This document shows positions 44,032-53,022 of a stretch of DNA of 64,000 nt, one piece after another. Under the pieces are notes generated by a model. The model did not search any database. It saw nothing but the letters and a program-made list of their open reading frames with translations, and had not been told where the DNA came from. Position numbers and translations under genes: made by a program. Numbering within the stretch: position 1 is the stretch's first letter; each line of letters starts with the position of its first letter. Source of the stretch: Myxococcales bacterium (GTDB taxonomy: Bacteria; Myxococcota_A; Polyangia; Palsa-1104; JAEUJZ01); assembly GCA_016794365.1 (NCBI GenBank), contig JAEUKB010000097.1:124001-188000 (forward strand), read 5' to 3'.

Positions 44032-44520
44032 ATGAAACAGATTACGAATAGCTGGACCCTTCCGTGTACGCCGGAACAATACTGGGATCTGTACTTGGAT
44101 CCAGAGTACTCGCGGGCGCTGTATCAGGAAGCGCTGGGCTTTGCGGCCTATCAAGTGCTTCACAGTGATGACACTTCGCGCAAGCTGCGACTTCAGCCCA
44201 AGCTGAGTCTGCCCGGACCGCTCGCCAAGATTGTGGGCGATGCCTTTTCCTATGAGCAGCACGCCACCGTCGATCGCAAGACCGGAGTCTGGACCTGGAA
44301 GATGGTTCAGCCTGGAGACAAAAAAGGAATCGTTTCATCCAGCGGAACGATTCGGATTTCCGATGCAGGATCTGGACAGTGTGTGCGTCGCGATGATGTA
44401 TCTGCAACGGGAAATATCTTTGGACTTGGGGGACTCCTAGAGTCTACGGTGGAAAAGGAAGTGCGATCCACCTGGGACAAAGAGATCGCGTTCTTCAAGC
44501 GCCGACTTGCGCTGCGCTAA
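44032..44520 (+). CDS. DUF2505-family protein (START-like fold)
   Basis: The 162 residues begin MKQITNSWTLPCTPEQYWDLYLDPEY and contain a polar pocket pattern (TWKMVQPGDKKGIVSSSGTIRI) and a C-terminal helix (ESTVEKEVRSTWDKEIAFFKRR) that match DUF2505, a START/SRPBCC-like domain that may bind lipids. No signal peptide. Function unknown. The gene is not part of an obvious operon. Confidence 0.7.
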   Translation: MKQITNSWTLPCTPEQYWDLYLDPEYSRALYQEALGFAAYQVLHSDDTSRKLRLQPKLSLPGPLAKIVGDAFSYEQHATVDRKTGVWTWKMVQPGDKKGIVSSSGTIRISDAGSGQCVRRDDVSATGNIFGLGGLLESTVEKEVRSTWDKEIAFFKRRLALR

Positions 44521-44641
44521 CTGCGTATCTGCATCGCTTCAGACTTGCGACTTCAGACTTGCGAAATGTTGCGATGCAGCGTGCTGGCTACGTAGCAGAT
44601 GGACGTGGGTGATGCCGGTGACGATCTGTGATTCCAAACCA

Positions 44642-45490
44642 ATGAGTCGAGTCCTTGCGCGATGTGTCGTGCGCTCACGCTGGGCTCCTCCCGTAACCTC
44701 GCTGATCTTGCTGACGGTGCTGTCGGGCTGCTCGAAAGGTGGCTACATGAGCCCGCCGCGCGATGGCTCTGTCCGTCCGCCGCGCGATCTGTCCGATGTA
44801 GAGCCTGAGCCTGATCTGCGGATGGACAATGGATCGATGGACTTGGGTTCCCAAGCGGACCTGTCGCAGCCGCGCGATCTGTCCGCTGTGCCGGATCTGA
44901 CGATTCCTGTCGATCTCTCTGTTCCTCCGGCGGATCTCTCTGTTCCTCCCGATCTGACGCCGAGTGGACCAATCAGCGGCGGACCGTGCAGCTCAGGAGC
45001 CAGCGGTGCAACGGCATTCCGCGTCCGCTGGACAGATGGAGGAGGCCGCGCCACCGTCAGCTACGATGTCCACGGTCTGCCCGACAAGAGCCGCTGGAAA
45101 GTAGGCGCGTTCGGCTACAGCATCGGCTTCACTCCGAAGTTCGTCGATCCATTCCTGGGCAGTGGCGGACTTCAGCTTGACTCCAGCAGCTTCATCGATG
45201 TCGAGCTAAGCACCGTCGGTGTTTCCAGCATCGCAAGCGCCAGTCTGTCCATCCTGGGTCGTTCCTACTCCACCGGATCGAGCGGCAGCTTCAACTGGAT
45301 GACATTCACCGGCAGCGGCGCGACTCCCCTAAACCATGTCAGCAACGTCGCGCCCTATCGCTGGTACACAGGCGATGTCACCGCCGCCATTGCACCGAGC
45401 GATCGCGGAATCCTCCTTCGCATCAAAGCCGCAGGCAGCTCGAACTCTCTGGTCGTAAATAGTCTAGAGCTGTGCATTCAGTCCCGTTAA
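44642..45490 (+). CDS. Lipoprotein with Asp/Leu/Pro-rich linker
   Basis: ATG 44642 (MSRVLARC) gives a signal peptide ending in a lipobox (VLSGC). The next 85 residues form a linker with repeated PRDLS/PDLS/PVDLSVPP units, typical of Myxococcota lipoproteins, followed by a beta-rich domain of about 160 residues (TAFRVRWTDGGGRATVSYDVHG, LDSSSFIDVELSTVG, SLVVNSLELCIQ). Cys residues near both domain ends could form a disulfide. An upstream ATG at 44612 is possible. Function unknown. Confidence 0.7.
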   Translation: MSRVLARCVVRSRWAPPVTSLILLTVLSGCSKGGYMSPPRDGSVRPPRDLSDVEPEPDLRMDNGSMDLGSQADLSQPRDLSAVPDLTIPVDLSVPPADLSVPPDLTPSGPISGGPCSSGASGATAFRVRWTDGGGRATVSYDVHGLPDKSRWKVGAFGYSIGFTPKFVDPFLGSGGLQLDSSSFIDVELSTVGVSSIASASLSILGRSYSTGSSGSFNWMTFTGSGATPLNHVSNVAPYRWYTGDVTAAIAPSDRGILLRIKAAGSSNSLVVNSLELCIQSR

Positions 45491-45577
45491 GTTCGCAAGC
45501 GTCGGCGCGTCAGAAGGAACCCGACTTTGGCTCCCTCTGCGCGTGGGGAATGAGACGTTGTGTTGTGTGAGGAATGA

Positions 45578-45621
45578 CTACGCAGCGTAAGCGGAGTGCC
45601 TACGCAGCGTAAGCGGAGTGC
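45578..45621. repeat. 22-bp tandem duplication plus partial third copy
   Basis: CTACGCAGCGTAAGCGGAGT plus GC (22 bases) occurs at 45578-45599 and again at 45600-45621, and a third partial copy starts at 45622 (CTACGGAGT). It is directly at the end of the DUF1501 remnant, which may be a sign of rearrangement. Confidence 0.7.
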
Positions 45622-45885
45622 CTACGGAGTAAACAAGCGCAGGCTGTCGATCGATGCAGACAGCGGGAACTGACGCGCAGGATCAGAGTCCGAAATTCCT
45701 GCCAGGTCGCGTAGCGCTTTTTGAACGTGCTCTGGATTGATACGGACTCCGCTCGGATCTTCTGCCAGCGTCGATGGATTGAACTTCTTCGCTTTGAATG
45801 CGGGGTCCGTTCCACCCACCACGCGTCCACCCGCAATCCCTGCGCCCATAAACAGCATGCTGGTAATGTTCCACAGCCCTGCCCT
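45622..45885 (-). pseudogene. C-terminal remnant of a DUF1501 protein
   Basis: From TGG at 45873 the frame reads LWNITSMLFMGAGIAGGRVVG followed by GTDPAFKAKKFNPSTLAEDP, GVRINPEHVQKALRDLAGI and a short tail ending RLFTP. This matches the last 85 or so residues of DUF1501 proteins (exported, Tat-signal alkaline-phosphatase-like), which end in an HW-TS-MGAG-GG-GTD-HI-AL-LAGI pattern. The frame is closed by a TGA at 45886-45888, and the 350 or so upstream residues are not present nearby in any frame. It is most likely a truncated pseudogene. Confidence 0.7.
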
Positions 45886-46109
45886 TCAGCGACGGAAGCG
45901 ATTTTACAAAGAGCGCGTGTCATCCCGTTTTTTATCCCAGGATGGACTGTGGGTCTTTCGTCTACGTACTGCGTCGGATGCAGAGACAAAGCGCAGAGAC
46001 AGAGTGCAGACCAGCGGTCAGACACCGCGTCCGGCGACTCATGACTCGCTGGCTGAGCGATTCCTATAGCGTGTGAAGGACTGAGGCTGGCTTGGGAGTC
46101 TGCGTTGGC

Positions 46110-48332
46110 TTAGGAATCGGAGGAAGTATCCCGGCAGCCAGGACCGAAGACGACGGCAGCTGCATCGTTGAGCTTGCGGCTCACAAAGACATCACGCAGA
46201 AAGCGCAGCCACTCCTCTTTGGAGATATGACCGCTCTGATCCCGATCGATCAGACGGAAGCCTGCGCTGGAGACAGAATCGAGCAGTCCGTGTGCGCGCG
46301 TAAACTGTAGGAACTCTCGCTCTGACAGCGTGGCCGATCGATTCTGATCGTAGACCGTAAAGATGATGTTGGCCATCGCGTTTACGGCATCCCCTGCCGG
46401 TCCGCTCAGATCATCTGCCATCGCGCTACAGAACGACAGAAACTCTTCCCGCGAGATGCGTCCGTCGGCATTGCGATCAACAAACTGGGTGATCTCACGC
46501 CAGTACGCATGCAGCGTGGTGAGCAGCTGTGCGCGCAAGCTCGCATCTGGCTCCTTTGCCATCGTTGCGGTCAGACGCTGCGCAAACGCATCAACATCGG
46601 AGATCTCTAGGAAGCCATTGTGATCCAAATCCAGTGCCAGATACAGGTTGTAGGCTTTGATCTTTTGAATGTCGGTCCGGTGAAGCTGCGGTCGCGTACT
46701 GCGTGACTCAGTGAGCGTTCCGTTCGCTGGCTCCGCTGGTGGAGAGAGCAGGAGCATGCGTCGGTGCGGAGCCCTGATCTGGGCCGCTTGCAGCGTTTCC
46801 CAACATGCCAAGCGAATCACATCGGACATCTCATCGGACGTTCCTGGCTTCACCATCGTGACGCTGCGAACGACCAGTCCTTCGCTACTCAGCTCCTCGA
46901 TCGTAAGCTCTGTAGAGCCCGTGATGTCGCTGTGCGCTTCACGTACTTCCGTCATCTTCTTTTGGATCAGATCGAACAAGCGATGCAGATCTTCTCCGTA
47001 GGGAACGGGCAGATCGACCACCACGTTGACATAGCCCTTGGAGCGGCTGGCGATCCTACGTACTTCGCCATTGGGAATGATGTGAAGGATGCCTTCTGCG
47101 TCTCGAATCTTGGTTGTACGTACACCAATCTCTTCGACCTTGCCCTTGGCTTCTCCGACTTCGATCTGATCACCAACCAAGAACAGATTTTCAAACAGAA
47201 TGAAGAAGCCTGCGACGAGATCTCCGATAAACGACTGCGCACCGAGGCCGACAGCAATGCCCGCCACACCGGCTCCAGCAAGCACGGGAGTTGGGTCCAG
47301 ACCGACTTCCTTCAAGCTCATCACCACCGCCATGAAATAGATCAGATAGCGAAGGATGCTTGCAGCGACCGGAACCAGCGTCTGACGCTGCTGATGTTCG
47401 GATCCGTCTTGGTTCCCACGATGCAGGAAGAACTCATGAAGGAACAGCAGACAGACTTCGATGAGGAGCCGACTCAGGAAGAAGATCACAATCACGCGCA
47501 GCGCGATCCGACCTGTCTGTGCAGCCCACGTTCCGGGTGTCAGCTGATCCGCCGTCCAGGTTGCAATCGCAACGTACAGCAGATAGTCGGCAGCGCGCTT
47601 GGTCAGCGGAGCCAAGTGACGCAGTCGTCCAACGTAGCGTAGCAGTCCGTCGGTTTTTTCCAGCCGCGCAGACAGATCAAGCAAGACATCGATCGCAAGG
47701 TGCGCAGTGCTCACGGCGCAGCGTGCCAGCGGAAACGCGCCTCCGACATAGGAAATCGCAATCAACAGACGACGCAGAGCATCAGGAATCGCGAAGATCT
47801 GCGCACCAAGGTAGACCGTCCCAAACAGCAGCACCGCAGACAGTCCACTGCGCAGGTTGTCAAAGTACACAATGAGCTGCTCGCGATGACCGGACAGCGT
47901 CTCGCGCTGCTGAAGTCGATGTCGGATGAAGAGCAGCAGCCGTGACAGCACGCTCATGGCCAACCAAGCGAGCAGTAGGAATGCCGCAGGCTTGAGCGCC
48001 AAGAGCGCAATCGCAGTCCACGCCTTCCGATCTAGCTGGACGATGCGATCTTGGAACAGCGTCGAAAGGCTCACCTCATACAGGCTTGCCAGCACCACGC
48101 CGACACCACAGAGCAGCACAGCCAGGACTGCCAGCGTCATGGTTCCGTTCACAACGCTGCGCCGGAAGCGCTGCAACAGAGAGGGCTCTTCCGATTCTGG
48201 CTGCGTTCCGAACGTCAGCCGCGTGATGCGTAGCAGCAGACTCGCAGAGACCACAAGGATCAGAAGGAAAAGGAAACAGATCGCCGCAGCGCTCAGCGCA
48301 TTTTGCGCAAGCAGCTTAAGGTTCAGATGCAT
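46110..48332 (-). CDS. MscS-type mechanosensitive channel fused to four EF-hands
   Basis: From ATG 48332 (SD GTGGAG) the 740 residues have eight or more helices, including the MscS pore helix region with GAGVAGIAVGLGAQSFIGDL and the conserved EVGEAKGKVEEIGVRTTKI beta domain (residues about 345-415). The C-terminus (about 560-740) is four EF-hand loops: DLDHNGFLEISD, DRNADGRISREE, DQNRSATLSERE (degenerate) and DRDQSGHISKEE. MscS channels open under membrane tension; EF-hands bind Ca2+, so Ca2+ may gate it. The gene overlaps the preceding prenyl synthase stop by 17 bases, so it belongs to the encapsulin operon. Confidence 0.88.
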   Translation of the reverse strand: MHLNLKLLAQNALSAAAICFLFLLILVVSASLLLRITRLTFGTQPESEEPSLLQRFRRSVVNGTMTLAVLAVLLCGVGVVLASLYEVSLSTLFQDRIVQLDRKAWTAIALLALKPAAFLLLAWLAMSVLSRLLLFIRHRLQQRETLSGHREQLIVYFDNLRSGLSAVLLFGTVYLGAQIFAIPDALRRLLIAISYVGGAFPLARCAVSTAHLAIDVLLDLSARLEKTDGLLRYVGRLRHLAPLTKRAADYLLYVAIATWTADQLTPGTWAAQTGRIALRVIVIFFLSRLLIEVCLLFLHEFFLHRGNQDGSEHQQRQTLVPVAASILRYLIYFMAVVMSLKEVGLDPTPVLAGAGVAGIAVGLGAQSFIGDLVAGFFILFENLFLVGDQIEVGEAKGKVEEIGVRTTKIRDAEGILHIIPNGEVRRIASRSKGYVNVVVDLPVPYGEDLHRLFDLIQKKMTEVREAHSDITGSTELTIEELSSEGLVVRSVTMVKPGTSDEMSDVIRLACWETLQAAQIRAPHRRMLLLSPPAEPANGTLTESRSTRPQLHRTDIQKIKAYNLYLALDLDHNGFLEISDVDAFAQRLTATMAKEPDASLRAQLLTTLHAYWREITQFVDRNADGRISREEFLSFCSAMADDLSGPAGDAVNAMANIIFTVYDQNRSATLSEREFLQFTRAHGLLDSVSSAGFRLIDRDQSGHISKEEWLRFLRDVFVSRKLNDAAAVVFGPGCRDTSSDS

Positions 48333-49239
48333 GGGATTCTCCACGCAGGGGTGACGCAAGAAGAGGGCTCCACAGCGCGGTCAGAAAGTCCGCAAGCGGT
48401 GTTGGCTGCACAGCCAGGCCATCGAGCTGCCGCTGAACAGAGCCCGCAAGTGTAGACAGCTGTTGTTTCAGGACATCGCGAACAGAGGGAGCCAGCGCTT
48501 GCACAGACAAGGAATCAACGGAAGGACTGCCACTACGCAGCGGTAGCTCATGCAGCGAATGAACCCACTGATATCCTTGACCCACGAGCAGACCGAAGCG
48601 AAACCACTCATCGATCTGGCGCGATCCTGCGGCGATGGCACCGGATGCAGCAGCCATTCCGAACAGTGCGCCCGTCTTGACGACATGATAGACCGCTGCG
48701 CTCTCTGTATCCGAAGGAGACAGCGCACAGACTTCCAGTCCTTGGCTTGCCACCAGTCCACAAGAGGAACCAGCCGCACGAGCCAGCTCGCGTCCGATTC
48801 GGAGTGCGCGTGGTGCATGCGAGCGCGGTGCATCCATGATCAGTTCAAAGCTGCGTGTCAGCAGCGCATCCCCAACCAGCACGGCCAGCGATTCCCCAAA
48901 CAGAACATGAACGGTCGGTTGTCCGCGTCGATGCGTGGCATTGTCAAAGCACGGAAGGTCGTCATGAACCAAGGATGCGATGTGTACAAGCTCCAGCGCG
49001 CAGGCGGCTCGCAGGGCCAAATCAAGATCCGCAGCCTTGGCTCCGCATGCCTGTGCAACCCGCAGCAGGAACTGTGGACGCATGCGCTTTCCCGACGTCA
49101 ACACAGCATATCGTAGCGCGCGATGCAGCGTCTCTGGCTGGGTCTGTACGCTGGGAAGGAGCAAGTCCAGCGCTGTCTCGATCTGTGGCCGAAGAGGCGA
49201 AGACAACTGCAACGTCAGGACAGGCTTCGGAGGAGTCAT
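48316..49239 (-). CDS. Polyprenyl diphosphate synthase homologue lacking the second Asp-rich motif
   Basis: The 307 residues follow the trans-isoprenyl diphosphate synthase fold: GKRMRP (residues 50-55), the first Asp-rich motif DDLPCFD (93-99) with RRGQPTVH, GLVASQGLEV and HVVKTGALF. The place of the second Asp-rich motif (DDxxD) holds GYQWVHSLHE (about 222-231), so no acidic pair is left there, and the following Lys region is altered and shortened. Synthase activity is therefore doubtful, or the chemistry changed. Homologues are known cargo of family 2B encapsulins. Start ATG 49239 has GGAG five bases upstream; no long disordered N-terminal cargo tag is visible. Confidence 0.85.
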   Translation of the reverse strand: MTPPKPVLTLQLSSPLRPQIETALDLLLPSVQTQPETLHRALRYAVLTSGKRMRPQFLLRVAQACGAKAADLDLALRAACALELVHIASLVHDDLPCFDNATHRRGQPTVHVLFGESLAVLVGDALLTRSFELIMDAPRSHAPRALRIGRELARAAGSSCGLVASQGLEVCALSPSDTESAAVYHVVKTGALFGMAAASGAIAAGSRQIDEWFRFGLLVGQGYQWVHSLHELPLRSGSPSVDSLSVQALAPSVRDVLKQQLSTLAGSVQRQLDGLAVQPTPLADFLTALWSPLLASPLRGESHASEP

Positions 49240-49284
49240 GCGGTCTCCACACCAGACAGCATCACCAATGGAAACATCACTGCG

Positions 49285-50691
49285 CTATCGACCCAGCTCG
49301 ACGTTTTCCAGTACACCAATAGCGTCGGGAACGAGGATCGCCGCAGCGAAGTACGTACTGACCAGATAGCGCAGGATCGCTTTGTCGTTGATTCCCATGA
49401 AGCGCACATTCAGACCGGGTTCAACTTGATCCGGAAGCTGCGCGGGACGGAGTCCAACGACCCCTTGATGATCCGCACCAAAGCGGATCGCCAGAATCGA
49501 AGTCGTCCGGGTATCCGAAACAGGCATCTTCGGACAAGGAAGGAACGGAACGCCGCGCCACGCTTGCACTGGCTTGCCATCCACCACGATGGTTTCGGGA
49601 TAGACGCCACGACGATTGCACTCCCTTCCGAAGGCAGCAATCGCATCAGGATGTCCCAAAAAGAGCTGGGTCTTTCGTCGCCGCGACAGCAGATCATCCA
49701 TGTCATCTGGCGAAGGTGGACCACCGCGTGTCTGAATCCGCTGCTTTGGCTCCACATTGTGGAGCAAGCCAAAGTCGCGATTGTGAAGCAGCTCCCATTC
49801 CTGATGTTCACGCAGCGCTTCGATGGTCAGCCGCAGCTGCTCTTTGGTCTGATCCATCGGTCCGTTGTAGAGATCTGCAACGCGTGTATGGATATGAAGG
49901 ATGGTCTGCGCAACAGACAGCTCGTACTCGCGCGGGTGTCGCTCATACGCGACAAACGTCGTCGGAAGCTCGTACTCCCCACGCTGTCCTGCGGACATCT
50001 CGATCGAAGCTTGGCCGTGCTTGTCTTGCGGCTTCTGTAGCTGCTCCTTCACCGTTTGCAGGTGCTCTGCAAGCGATGGATGTTCTTCGACCGCAGCAGT
50101 CCATGCCTGGCGCGGCAGCAGCACGACCTTGCAGGCCGTACACGCTTTGGCACTAAAGTCCCAGGTTGCGCGACCGTCCAGCAGTCCGCTCACACCGAAA
50201 TAATCACCGTCTCCGATCACACCGAGTTCCAGCATGTCGCCGTACTTTCCGGTGCGCTGCATGCTGACCTTGCCAGAGACAATCACAAAGAGCTGATCGG
50301 CAGGCTGACCCTCGGTCACAATCAGGTCGCCAGCCGCATGTTCACGCTGCACAAAGCGGTCTGCAATTGCATCCAAAACATCGGCTTCTTCATATCCACG
50401 CAGCAGCGGAAGCTCTCCGAGTTCCTGAGGAATGATGCGCGCCACTCCGCCGACTTCCGTACACGAAATGATGCCATCCCCCAGAGCATAGCTGAGCCGA
50501 CGGTTCACGCGATACACACCACCGGACACATCCACCCACGGGAGAAACCGCAGCAGCCAGCGCGCGGTGATTCCCTGCATCTGCGGAGGCGACTTGGTCG
50601 TCGTGGTAAGCAGTCGCGCCGCAGCCGTTGAGAGACTCTGCTGCCGATGCTGATCTTCGGATTCCGTCTGCTTGCGATTCTGATTCGTCAT
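49285..50691 (-). CDS. Family 2B encapsulin shell protein (second copy)
   Basis: The 468 residues match family 2B encapsulins, HK97-fold shell proteins with a cyclic-nucleotide-binding-like insert: the N-terminal arm ARLLTTTTKSPPQMQGITAR, VSGGVYRVNRRLSYALGDG, the insert (about 95-215; RTGKYGDMLELGVIGDG), and the shell core HPREYELSVAQTILHIHTRV, ECNRRGVYPE, WRGVPFLPCPKMPVSDTRT and VRFMGINDKAILRYLVSTY. The insert lacks the arginine of the usual phosphate-binding cassette. ATG 50691 is chosen; the upstream in-frame start at 50748 adds residues without homology. Second gene of the encapsulin operon; shares about two thirds identity with the first copy by eye. Confidence 0.93.
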   Translation of the reverse strand: MTNQNRKQTESEDQHRQQSLSTAAARLLTTTTKSPPQMQGITARWLLRFLPWVDVSGGVYRVNRRLSYALGDGIISCTEVGGVARIIPQELGELPLLRGYEEADVLDAIADRFVQREHAAGDLIVTEGQPADQLFVIVSGKVSMQRTGKYGDMLELGVIGDGDYFGVSGLLDGRATWDFSAKACTACKVVLLPRQAWTAAVEEHPSLAEHLQTVKEQLQKPQDKHGQASIEMSAGQRGEYELPTTFVAYERHPREYELSVAQTILHIHTRVADLYNGPMDQTKEQLRLTIEALREHQEWELLHNRDFGLLHNVEPKQRIQTRGGPPSPDDMDDLLSRRRKTQLFLGHPDAIAAFGRECNRRGVYPETIVVDGKPVQAWRGVPFLPCPKMPVSDTRTTSILAIRFGADHQGVVGLRPAQLPDQVEPGLNVRFMGINDKAILRYLVSTYFAAAILVPDAIGVLENVELGR

Positions 50692-50850
50692 GATCTTACT
50701 CTCTTCATCGCAGCGTCTGTTTCCGCGCACGGTTGAGAGTCTCTGCACCCTGTTTGGAACAGAGCACAGAGACTCCCAAGACGAGACGGTTTACGGACTC
50801 TGCAAGTCGATCAGTCCTGTCTGCGATGGCTGTCCGCAGACTTCGTACCG

Positions 50851-52272
50851 CTAGTCACCCGAGCGGCCCAGCTCGACACTTTCCAGAATCGCCAGCGCAT
50901 CAGGAACCAGCACTGCGACCGAGTAGTAAGCGCTCACCAGGTACTGCATGATCGCCTTGTCGTTGATGCCCATGAAGCGGACATTGAGGCTCGGCTGGTA
51001 CTCATCGGGAAGACCCGTCTGATGCAGACCCACGACGCCCTGGTTGGCCTCACCCGTTCGCATCAGCAGGATCGAGCTGGTGCGCGTGTCCGAAACCGGA
51101 ATCTTGCTGCACGGGAAGATCGGCACGCCGCGCCACGAAGGAATCTTGTTTCCACCAATGTCGGTCGCCGTCGGATAGATGCCTCGGCGATTGCACTCCT
51201 GACCGAATGCAGCGATCGCGCGCGGATGCGCCAAAAAGAAGCTCGGCTCTTTGTGAACCATTGCCAGCAGCTCATCCATATCATCCGGCGTCGGCGGTCC
51301 GCTGCGGGTGTGAATGCGCTGCTTGAGATCGGCATTGTGCAACAGGCCAATCTCTTTGTTGTTCAGCATCTCGAACTCTTGACGTTCGCGAAGCGCTTCC
51401 ACCGTCAAGCGGAGCTGCTGCTCCGTCTGGTTCATTGGATTGTTGAACAGATCGGCTACACGGGTGTGAACCTGGAGCACAGTCTGCGCGACAGCCAGCT
51501 CATATTCACGCGGCTTGAGCTCGTAATCAACGAACGTACCGGGCAGGATGTATTCGCCCTTTTGACCAGCGGTCAGCTCGATGGCGGCTTCACCCGTCTG
51601 ATCCTTTTTCGCTTTGCGCGCGCGGGTCTTAAACGCAGTGATGTGCTTCTGAAGCGACTCATGCTGCGCGACGACTTCTTCAAAGACCGACTGCTGTAGG
51701 CTCAGCAGAATGACCGGAGTGACCGCTTTGGCCGTAAACTGCCAGTGATCCTGCGTCTCCAGAATTGCTTCCCAGGAGTAGTGATCTCCGTCGGCAAGCG
51801 TCTCTAGAATGGTCAAATCACCGTACTTGCCAGTTCCAATCTTGTTGACCTTACCGTGTGCGATCAGGCCAATCGAATCGGCGGGCTTGCCCATTTCAAC
51901 AATGACATCGCCAACCTTGTATTCTCGCTGAACAAACTTGCTGGCGAGTACCTGGAGCACATCGAGATCTTCATATCCACGCAGGAAAGGAAGCTCGCAC
52001 AGCTCTTGCGGAATCACCGACACCTTGGCACCGACGTTGGTAAACGTCACACGGCCATCGCCCACCGCATAGCTCAAGCGACGGTTGACACGGAACACAC
52101 CGCCTTGAACATTCATCCAGTACAGCTGGCGAAGCAGCCAGCGCGACGAAATGCCTTGCATCTGCGGAGGCGACTTGGTCGTTGTGGCCAAATTGCGCGC
52201 AGCCGCCGTATCCAAGCTGCTCTGTTGTTTTTCTCCCGGTGCCCCGGTCTGGTTCTTATCTTGTGTAGCCAT
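50851..52272 (-). CDS. Family 2B encapsulin shell protein (first copy)
   Basis: The 473-residue protein has the same layout as the next gene: N-arm (AARNLATTTKSPPQMQGISSR), VQGGVFRVNRRLSYAVGDG, a cyclic-nucleotide-binding-like insert at about 97-215 (KYGDLTILETLADGDHYSW) and the encapsulin core (ELKPREYELAVAQTVLQVHT, FGQECNRRGIYPTATD, WRGVPIFPCSKIPVSDTRT, VRFMGINDKAIMQYLVSAYY). Family 2B shells form icosahedral compartments; paired genes of this kind may co-assemble. The insert's phosphate-binding cassette is degenerate, so cAMP binding is uncertain. AAGGAGA lies six bases before ATG 52272. First gene of the operon. Confidence 0.95.
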   Translation of the reverse strand: MATQDKNQTGAPGEKQQSSLDTAAARNLATTTKSPPQMQGISSRWLLRQLYWMNVQGGVFRVNRRLSYAVGDGRVTFTNVGAKVSVIPQELCELPFLRGYEDLDVLQVLASKFVQREYKVGDVIVEMGKPADSIGLIAHGKVNKIGTGKYGDLTILETLADGDHYSWEAILETQDHWQFTAKAVTPVILLSLQQSVFEEVVAQHESLQKHITAFKTRARKAKKDQTGEAAIELTAGQKGEYILPGTFVDYELKPREYELAVAQTVLQVHTRVADLFNNPMNQTEQQLRLTVEALRERQEFEMLNNKEIGLLHNADLKQRIHTRSGPPTPDDMDELLAMVHKEPSFFLAHPRAIAAFGQECNRRGIYPTATDIGGNKIPSWRGVPIFPCSKIPVSDTRTSSILLMRTGEANQGVVGLHQTGLPDEYQPSLNVRFMGINDKAIMQYLVSAYYSVAVLVPDALAILESVELGRSGD

Positions 52273-52998
52273 CTGGTTCTCCTTATCTTTCTATCGACCA
52301 AGAGCAAAACGACGGTGTGTTCGCTCTCATTGAGAAAGCTGTCAGCCTTGCTTACTTGCTACTTTGTCTGTTTATCGAGGATTGGTTGCATGCCACCCAA
52401 AGCCGCCACCCATTCATGCTTCGAGTCCGCGCAGACATTGATGAAGCGCTCTGTTTCTGTGGCTCGCGCGGAATGCAGCCGCTGCGCTGTCTTCGCTACC
52501 GACGGATCCAATCTGCTCGCGCAGCGCACAGTACGGGAGTGCGGAACGGGCCTTCACATGCGATCGAAATGCAGCGCAGTGCGTAGACGACAGCCGATCC
52601 ATCGGCGCCTCCGCTGCGATCGCCAAGGCAGTCAACGTAGCCCTCCCATCCCCATTCCGTTCAATCCCCCAAGGACTGTCCGTGCCGCAGTCGTCCTACA
52701 TCGTCTGACGTTGGAAACACGCGAGGAGCAGTGTGTACCGGAGCAGATTACGGCAAGAGAGTAGTTTGCAAAGAAAATGCAGTCAACAATACATTTATGT
52801 AAAAATTAGTTAGAAAAATTACATCAGAGCACATACAACTTCCATCTCTTTGGATCAGACGATGCGCGCTTTGCGCACGAGGCTGAGCGCTCGAAGTGTC
52901 TGATTCCGCACAAGAGCTGGCGACTCACGCGCGCAAAGAGCGACCGCGAGCGGGCGATCGATCCGCGAAACGACTGCTGCGCGCGCAACCATCCGGCA
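52273..52998. other. Non-coding spacer with AT-rich island
   Basis: No convincing gene was found: short frames here do not have coding character. Bases 52745-52850 are strongly A/T-rich (CAACAATACATTTATG, TAAAAATTAG), unlike the GC-rich surroundings. It probably includes the promoter of the encapsulin operon on its left part and of the peptidoglycan enzyme on its right part, or marks recent insertion. Confidence 0.4.
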
Positions 52999-53022
52999 TT
53001 GCTTCCGAATATCCAAAGAGGA

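Noticed and set aside
49123..50040. 305-residue + frame
   Set aside because: Antisense to the encapsulin and prenyl synthase genes.
52317..52586. 89-residue + frame in the encapsulin/PG-enzyme spacer
   Set aside because: One short hydrophobic stretch, then composition unlike the neighbours; no ribosome-binding site.
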